Below, piece by piece: positions 58,745 to 64,000 of a stretch of DNA of 64,000 bases. The DNA is taken from the NCBI GenBank assembly GCA_963930645.1, contig OZ005648.1, positions 149,494,035 to 149,558,034 on the forward strand. Direction: 5' to 3'. The notes beneath the pieces are model-generated. The model was not told the DNA's origin and ran no database searches. It was given only the letters and a program-made list of their open reading frames with translations. Numbering within the stretch: the stretch's first letter is position 1; every line of letters starts with the position of its first letter. Made by a program: the position numbers and the translations under genes. Origin of the DNA: Salticus scenicus. Lineage: Eukaryota > Arthropoda > Arachnida > Araneae > Salticidae.

Positions 58745-60230
58745 ACATAATGTTAAAAAGCATTATCATTAGCTCTGAGACAGTTAGCTAAAAATATTTA
58801 AAAAATGCATTGTCAACGTGTTCTGAGCTTTTCTGAAAGTTTCAAATGCCTAACTAGTCAAGAAGTCAGTCGATTGCAAGATTTGTACTTGTAACGCTGC
58901 CAAAGGCAGTAGGGACCTGAAACAGTTCTCTAAAAGTATTAAAAAAAAAGCATTTTCACCATGTTCTGACCTATTCTGAAAGTTTAATATGTCTAGCTGG
59001 TTGTAAAGTTAGTTAAATAAATTTTCTGTTGAATCATATAAACACTGCTGAAGGCAGCAGGTATCCAAAACAGTTGGCTGAAAATAATAAAAAAAATGCA
59101 TTTTGAATGTGTTCTGGGCTTTTCCGAAAGTTTCAAACGTTTAGCCAGTCAGGAAGTCAGTTAAAAATCATTTGCAAGATCTGTACTGGTAACGCTGTTG
59201 AAGGCATCAGGGATCCGAAACAATTGGCTAAAAGTATTAAAAAAATGCATTTTCACCATGTTCTGAACTATTCTGGAAGTTTCAAATGTCTAGCTAGTCG
59301 AGAAGTTAGTTAAATAAATTTTCCGTTGAAACCGTATAAACGCTGACAAAGGCAGCAGGGACCCGAAACAGTTCTCTAAAAGTATTTTTAAAATGCATTT
59401 TCACCGTGTTCTGAACTATTCTGAAAGTTTTAAATGTCTAGCTGGTTGAAAAGTTAGTTAAATAAATTTTCTGTAGAATCATATAAATGCTGCTGAAAGC
59501 AGCAGGTATCCGAAACAGTTGGCTTGTTGGCTAAAAATAATTTTAAAAAATGCATTTTCAACAGGTTCTGGGCTTTTCTGAAAGCTTCAAATGTCTAGCT
59601 AGTCGGGAAGTCAGTTAAAAATCATTGCAAAATGTGTACTGGTAACGCTGCTGAAGGCACCACGGATCCGAAACAATTGGCTAAAAGTATTTTAAAAATG
59701 CATTTTCGCACTGTTCTGAACTATTCTGAAAGTTTCAAATGTCTAGCTAGTCGAGAAGTTAAATAAATTTTCTGTTGGAACCATACAAATGCTGCCGAGG
59801 GCACCAGTGGCCCTCAACTATTTGCTAAAAATATTTTAAAAATGCATTTTCACTGTGTTCTGAGCTATCCTGAAAGTTTCAAATGTCTAACTAGTGAGGA
59901 AGTTAGTTAAAAATTGATTGCAAGATTTGTACAGGTAACGCTGCCTAAGGCAGCAGGTATCTTAAGCAGTTGGCTAAAAGTATTTTTAAAAAATGCATTT
60001 TCACTGTGTTCTGAACTATTCTGAAAGTTTCAAATGTCTAGCTAGCTGGGTAGTTAAATAAATTTTCTGTTGAATCATATAAAAGCTGCTGAAGGCAACA
60101 TGTATCCGAAACAGTTGGCTAAAAATATTTAAAAAATGCATTGTCAACGTGTTCTGAGCATTTCTGAAAATTTCAAATGTCTAGCTAGTCAGGAAGTCAG
60201 TTAAAATTCGATTGCAATATTTGTCCAAAC
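58745..60230. repeat. ~149-bp satellite, ten monomers in alternating A/B types
   Basis: GCATTNTCANNNTGTTCTG-type monomer starts at 58806, 58952, 59098, 59247, 59394, 59551, 59700, 59843, 59994 and 60137. Type A monomers continue with TCAGTTAAAA, CAAGATTTGTACTGGTAACG. Type B monomers continue with GTTAGTTAAATAAATTTTCTGTTGAA. The order is A B A B B A B A B A. All share GCTGAAGGCAGCAGG-type and CGAAACAGTTGGCTAAAAGT-type blocks. Confidence 0.9.
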
Positions 60231-60940
60231 AATTTTTGAGTTAAAGTTTTTTGTTACTTTATGGCCAAAAGCTTTGTATTTTTGGTCATTATGAACCTAA
60301 TTTTCTTAAATATCTCCAAAATGGAAAATCATACAAAGTCCAAAAAGGGAGGTGCACAACTGGATGTTATAACAAACCTATGTACCAATTCGCTACTTTC
60401 TACGTCCAATCGTTTTTGAGTTATGTGACACACACACACATGCGTACGACGTCACGAAAAATCGTGTAAAGTCGCTTATATCGCTAAAACGAGAGCTCAT
60501 GTTAAGACGACACTTGCAGGTGTACAATCATGGACATCATGACAGTCACACATATAAATTAGCAACATTCAGCGACCATTCGTTTTCGAGCAATGTGAAA
60601 TACAAAATCCATTTCGCAAATCGGGATTACTATAATTCCTTATACTTTGTACTTTGAGTACAAAGTATAATTCCTTATACTTTGTTGGAAGTAAAAAATG
60701 GTGCAGAATTTTATGAAACCAACTAGAAATTTTCAAGGAATTTGAAAAAATAATAATTGTTGCCTGTACAAAAAAACAAAAAAAAACAGTATTTTGCAAT
60801 GAGCAAAATTATGTCTCATATTCTAATAAGATGATATACAAAGTTTTATCTGAAAAAGTTCCAGGTGTGATCTGAAAAAAAAAAGAAAAAAAAAACTATC
60901 TTGCCAAATTTTCTGCCTGGGTAATGAATTCCATTAAAAT
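60231..60940. repeat. Dispersed-repeat-like stretch
   Basis: Text-like repeat remnants (GTCCAATCGTTTTTGAGTTA, (CA)n at 60430-60440, CGTACGACGTCACGAAAAAT) and a 13-bp-arm palindrome near 60650-60678 (TATACTTTGTACT / AGTACAAAGTATA). No gene recognised. Confidence 0.45.
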
Positions 60941-61396
60941 CTACCAAAATTGGATATGGAATATACATTTGGATTTCATCCAAGTTTTATAGAAGTTACA
61001 TAAAATCAGCATAACTGATGCATTTTTCTTTTTTTTTTTTCTTTCTCTTTTAAGCATTTTAATGCACTTATTTTAAACAGGGAAGCCAAAAGCATTGGCC
61101 ATGCTTTTTATTATGCAAATATTAATTTTAGACAAAAATATACAGGTATTGATTTTAAGCATATATTTTTAAACCCTGATATTGAAAATCAATATCACAC
61201 TTATGTTTAAAATTAATCTCTGCATTATAAAAAACAAGGTCAATGCTTTTGGTTCCCCTGTTTAAAATAAGTGCATTAAAATTCTTAAAAGGAAAGGAAA
61301 AAGAAAAGAAAAATGCATCAGCTATGTTGATTTTACGTAATTTCTATAAAACCTGGATGAAATCTAGATGTATATTACATATTCAATTTTGGTTGA
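60941..61396. repeat. ~455-bp imperfect palindrome
   Basis: 60941-61110 and 61232-61396 are reverse complements: GCACTTATTTTAAACAGGG / CCCTGTTTAAAATAAGTGC; TGATGCATTTTTC / GAAAAATGCATCA; CATTTGGATTTCATCC / GGATGAAATCTAGATG. The ~120-bp loop pairs further (TTTTTATTATGCA / TGCATTATAAAAA; TATTGATTTT / AAAATCAATA). Probably a foldback element. No ORF of note. Confidence 0.85.
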
Positions 61397-61575
61397 TTTT
61401 ACATGATTTAGATGAGATCTGGATGTATATTTTACATCCAAATCTAGTTGATATTACATGAAATGGCTGAAAACACAATGTTGCATTTACATCCAAATTT
61501 GGTTGATTTTACATGAATTGAACAAACTCTGGATGTCTTACATAACAAGTTGGTTGATATTACGTACCAACTAAG
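61322..61575. repeat. 50-65-bp tandem repeat with GTTGATNTTAC motif
   Basis: GTTGATTTTAC or GTTGATATTAC occurs at about 61328, 61394, 61448, 61502 and 61552, each accompanied by CATGA-type and CTGGATGT-type words. It starts in the right arm of the palindrome and runs past it. Confidence 0.7.
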
Positions 61576-61739
61576 TCTCATTTGGGGCCATGTTACAACT
61601 TTGCTTGTGACATTTCAACCAAAAATCAACCAAAGCAGATAGGAAATTTCAACGTAATGGGACGTAATATTTGATCGCGATTACGTAATATCAACCTAAT
61701 CGGGATGAAGTGTGTTGTGTGGGGACCAACTAAATACCA

Positions 61740-62760
61740 AGTTTGGTTAAATTTCGTTAAAAAAAAAAAAAAAAAAAATACGATTTTTTTTCTATATTCT
61801 TTTTTTGTTAAAAGTAATACATATTCAACCAGTAACAATATTTAAAAAAAAAAAAAAAAAAAAGGTTTTTTTTTTGTTAAAAGTAAAGAAATCGATAACT
61901 TTTTTTTAAATTATCGCAGATTTATAGTTCAACCATTCGTTTTAAAGGTATTGACGAGATCTTTCGAAAGGTACCCATCTTGAAAATTTACCCCCCTCCC
62001 CGGGGGGGTACTTCCCCCCCAGGGGGGGAACCGGTGCCCACACATGCACAATTTTTTTTTCGTAGTTAACTACTACTATTATCAATAATTCATATTAATT
62101 TTACAATCACAAGTTTAAAATAACGCTCATTATGTACATTTATACGAAATTTTGTCCTATACTGCCATGTTAAAAGTTTACATAAAATGCGATCACAGCG
62201 CCATCTGCTGGGCGATTGATCCCAAAATCTAATCAGCACCATTCCATGTCAGGGTCCAACTATATACCAAGTTTGGTTCAATTTCATTCATCGGTTCGTG
62301 AGATACGGTGAAAAATACGAAATTTTGCGATCACAGCGCCACCTGCTGGACGATTGATCCCCAAATCTAATCAGCACCATGCCCCGCCAGGTTCCAACTA
62401 TATACCAAGTTTGGTTGAATTTCATTCATTGGTTCGTGAGATACGGTGAAAAATACGAAAATTTGTCCTATACTGCCATGTTAAAAATTTACATAAAATG
62501 CAATCACAGCGCCACCTGCTGGGCTATTGATCCCCAAATCTAATCAGCACAATGCCCCGCCAGGGTCCAACTATATACCAAGTTTGGTTGAATTTTATTC
62601 ATTGGTTCGTGAGATACGGTGAAAACACTAAACCACAGACAGACAGACAGACAGACATTTTTTTAAAACTATCAATTCGTGTTCAGGACCCGTCAAAAAA
62701 AGGAGGTCGAAAATTTTCGCGAATCCAATACTTTCTCTATATTACATATAGAAGAAAGTA
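61740..62760 (+). repeat. R1 repeat, longest copy, plus orientation
   Basis: Order: poly(A) 61759-61778, CAACCAGTAACAATATT, ATTATCGCAGATTTATAGTT, GGTATTGACGAGATCTTTCG, C/G-run pairs at 61990-62033, then a ~145-150-bp internal repeat: GCGATCACAGCGCCA near 62189 and 62328 and its variant CAATCACAGCGCCACCTGCT near 62501, each followed by CAAATCTAATCAGCACCAT and TATACCAAGTTTGGTT. It ends with (GACA)n and TTTCTCTATATTACATATAG AAGAAAGT. A 69-codon ORF in the last unit is a by-product. Confidence 0.8.
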
Positions 62761-62765
62761 AAAAA

Positions 62766-63581
62766 GAAAATTTGGATATGAAATGAAACTGTAAATTGTG
62801 CCTAAAAGTATAAAATAATTTCTCTCGCCAAAACACCTATAACACTACAATTAATAATAACTTTTGAAGTCGGCGCAAAATTAAATAAAATTAAATTAGT
62901 TTTTAAAGGTTTGTTTTTAGATCGGTAGCAACAAATGCTGTTATCTCTAATGATCGATTTTCATGTTTCCTTTATTATTTTATCACTGTATACAACTGGT
63001 CCATTAGTAGCATCTACATAGAACAGTGAACATTCTTCACAATGCGGTATTTTTGTTTCTACGAAGTTAGAGTTTCCTTTGCAAATTTGGTATAACTTTG
63101 ATAACTATCATCCTTGGTGGCTTTTGAATTTGGCGATCAAAACGTAATAAAAAGATATACACGCAAGATGTATATTTTCATAATATAAACTGTACAAAGT
63201 ATTGTTTCATATTCTTGATTACTCTTTTAATATACCTTATGAAAATAATCATGATATAAAAAGAAATTAAATATGTTTGCCAGATAATTTTGCGATTTTT
63301 ATTTCACCAAGGACGTCAGATACCAGCATCTTCGCCAACTTTTGCTGCTTACGAAATCTTATTTGTTTTCTTGAATCAAAGTAGTTTTCGGCTGCGTTTT
63401 CCAGGTGACAATGTAAAATGCGTATTATGAATAGGATTTGATTTTTGTATCAGTTTTCATTTAATTTTGCGCCGACTTAAAAATTATAATTAATTGCAGT
63501 GTTATAGGTTGTTTGACGAAGGAAATTATTTTATACTTTTACGCGCAATTTACAGTTTCATTTCGTATCCAATTTTTTCTT
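62766..63581. mobile_element. ~815-bp element with ~130-bp inverted ends
   Basis: 62766-62895 and 63453-63581 are reverse complements with scattered mismatches: TTGGATATGAAATGAAACTG / CAGTTTCATTTCGTATCCAA; AAGTATAAAATAATTTC / GAAATTATTTTATACTT; AAGTCGGCGCAAAATTAAAT / ATTTAATTTTGCGCCGACTT. The interior (~550 bp) has no long ORF. It is wedged between the 3' end of a plus R1 copy and a minus R1 5' edge. Looks like a long-TIR non-autonomous element; class unknown. Confidence 0.75.
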
Positions 63582-63665
63582 TTTTTTTTTAGTTGTTTCA
63601 ATAGTAGTTGCTTTTTGGAGTCGGTTCTATTTTTTTACAAAAAGGTTTTATTTTTCTCGTTTCAG
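63582..63665 (-). repeat. R1 edge, minus orientation
   Basis: TTTAGTTGTTTCAATAGTAG and GGAGTCGGTTCTATTTTTTT ACAAAAAGGTTTTA is the exact reverse of the R1 start at 46065-46130. Confidence 0.8.
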
Positions 63666-63674
63666 TGAAAACTT

Positions 63675-63857
63675 ATTCATATAGCAGAACATCAAAAGAC
63701 ATTCGACGACAGTTTCACAAATCACAAATTCCAAGAAAAGTTACATAACTCAATAAATGGTTTATGTCACTGAAAAATACAGGAAATGTGAACAAATCTC
63801 CATCTAGAAAGTTATCCACTCGAGAGAGAGTTGTGCCAGTTTTATTCTAGTCAAGTT
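63675..63857 (+). pseudogene. Decayed N-terminal HTH fragment of a transposase
   Basis: One frame reads TSKDIRRQFHKSQIPRKVT, a stop, LNKWFMSLKNTGNVNKSPSR and KLSTRERVVP. This resembles the N-terminal helix-turn-helix of mariner/IS630-type transposases or the related DUF4817 proteins of arthropods (RR-F--K-P-R-TI--W---F-ETGSV--K-S-GRP). One in-frame stop, no DDE part visible within the window, no start codon identified. Confidence 0.5.
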
Positions 63858-64000
63858 ATTTTTCAGTTGATTATTCTCAAATGCTGCAATTTTAAGTTGT
63901 GTCACTTTTCTTGCTTTTATCGGATATGAGCTAAAAACTATCTATTGAATGAACATACGTTAAGTTAAAAAGTCTGTAGAAATGCAAAGAACGGATACGC
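63858..64000. other. Non-coding end of window
   Basis: Nothing recognised; the rest of the transposase fragment, if any, is too decayed to follow. Confidence 0.3.

Noticed and set aside
59107..59313. 68-codon plus-strand ORF
   Set aside because: It is a chance frame through A and B satellite monomers; other monomers break it.
1..64000. CRISPR array, bacterial operon, ribosome binding sites
   Set aside because: Regular short repeats with unique spacers are absent; the tandem repeats here have 50-330-bp units without spacers, and all mobile elements are eukaryotic.

Overview
This is AT-rich animal DNA with no intact protein-coding gene that I can defend. Long poly(A)/poly(T) runs, (AT)n and (CA)n microsatellites, many foldback elements, a Penelope-like retroelement and wrecks of DNA transposons point to a repeat-rich arthropod. 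A chelicerate, perhaps a spider, is my best guess; that is inference from repeat style, because no host gene here is diagnostic.

Layout. 1-560 is the decayed 3' half of a Penelope-like element (PLE). 924-4953 is a broken transposon-like gene split by about 2.3 kb of ~175-bp repeats. 5241-8945 is a ~300-bp satellite array interrupted by a 2.4-kb non-coding element. 9345-9776 is a MITE next to a candidate first exon of a small secreted protein (9881-9972, minus). 11660-12831 holds a near-perfect foldback MITE and a repeat with TIR-like ends. 13551-17010 is a nearly full-length but broken PLE on the minus strand, itself hit by a TTAA-flanked element and a small foldback element. Its 3' end carries a hammerhead-ribozyme-like motif, and a second detached copy of that 3' end lies at 19703-19932. 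20-43 kb is mostly AT-rich non-coding DNA seeded with Tc1/mariner-type and TTAA-type MITEs, a SINE remnant and dispersed repeats. 43523-43595 is a tRNA gene (anticodon TGT, Thr). 44062-45264 is a dead Tc1-like transposon with both ends preserved. 46.9-47.05 kb is a CpG-bearing island with NRF1-like and YY1-like motifs that may be a promoter or first exon. 47-51.8 kb is comparatively poor in homopolymers and recognisable transposons. 51.8-63.7 kb is again repeat-dense: mosaics of one repeat family (here called R1), nested inverted repeats, a dimeric 150-bp satellite, a 450-bp palindrome and a long-TIR element. A decayed HTH-transposase fragment lies at 63.69-63.85 kb.

How it fits together. The window is best read as a layered record of transposition: older repeats serve as landing sites for younger ones, and in several places the interrupted sequence on both sides fixes the boundaries of the intruder. 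The most informative items are the PLE with its ribozyme-like 3' module, the nested insertions, the alternating A/B satellite with a phase break, the perfect 51-nt palindrome and the candidate promoter. Repeat names R1 and R2 are my own labels.
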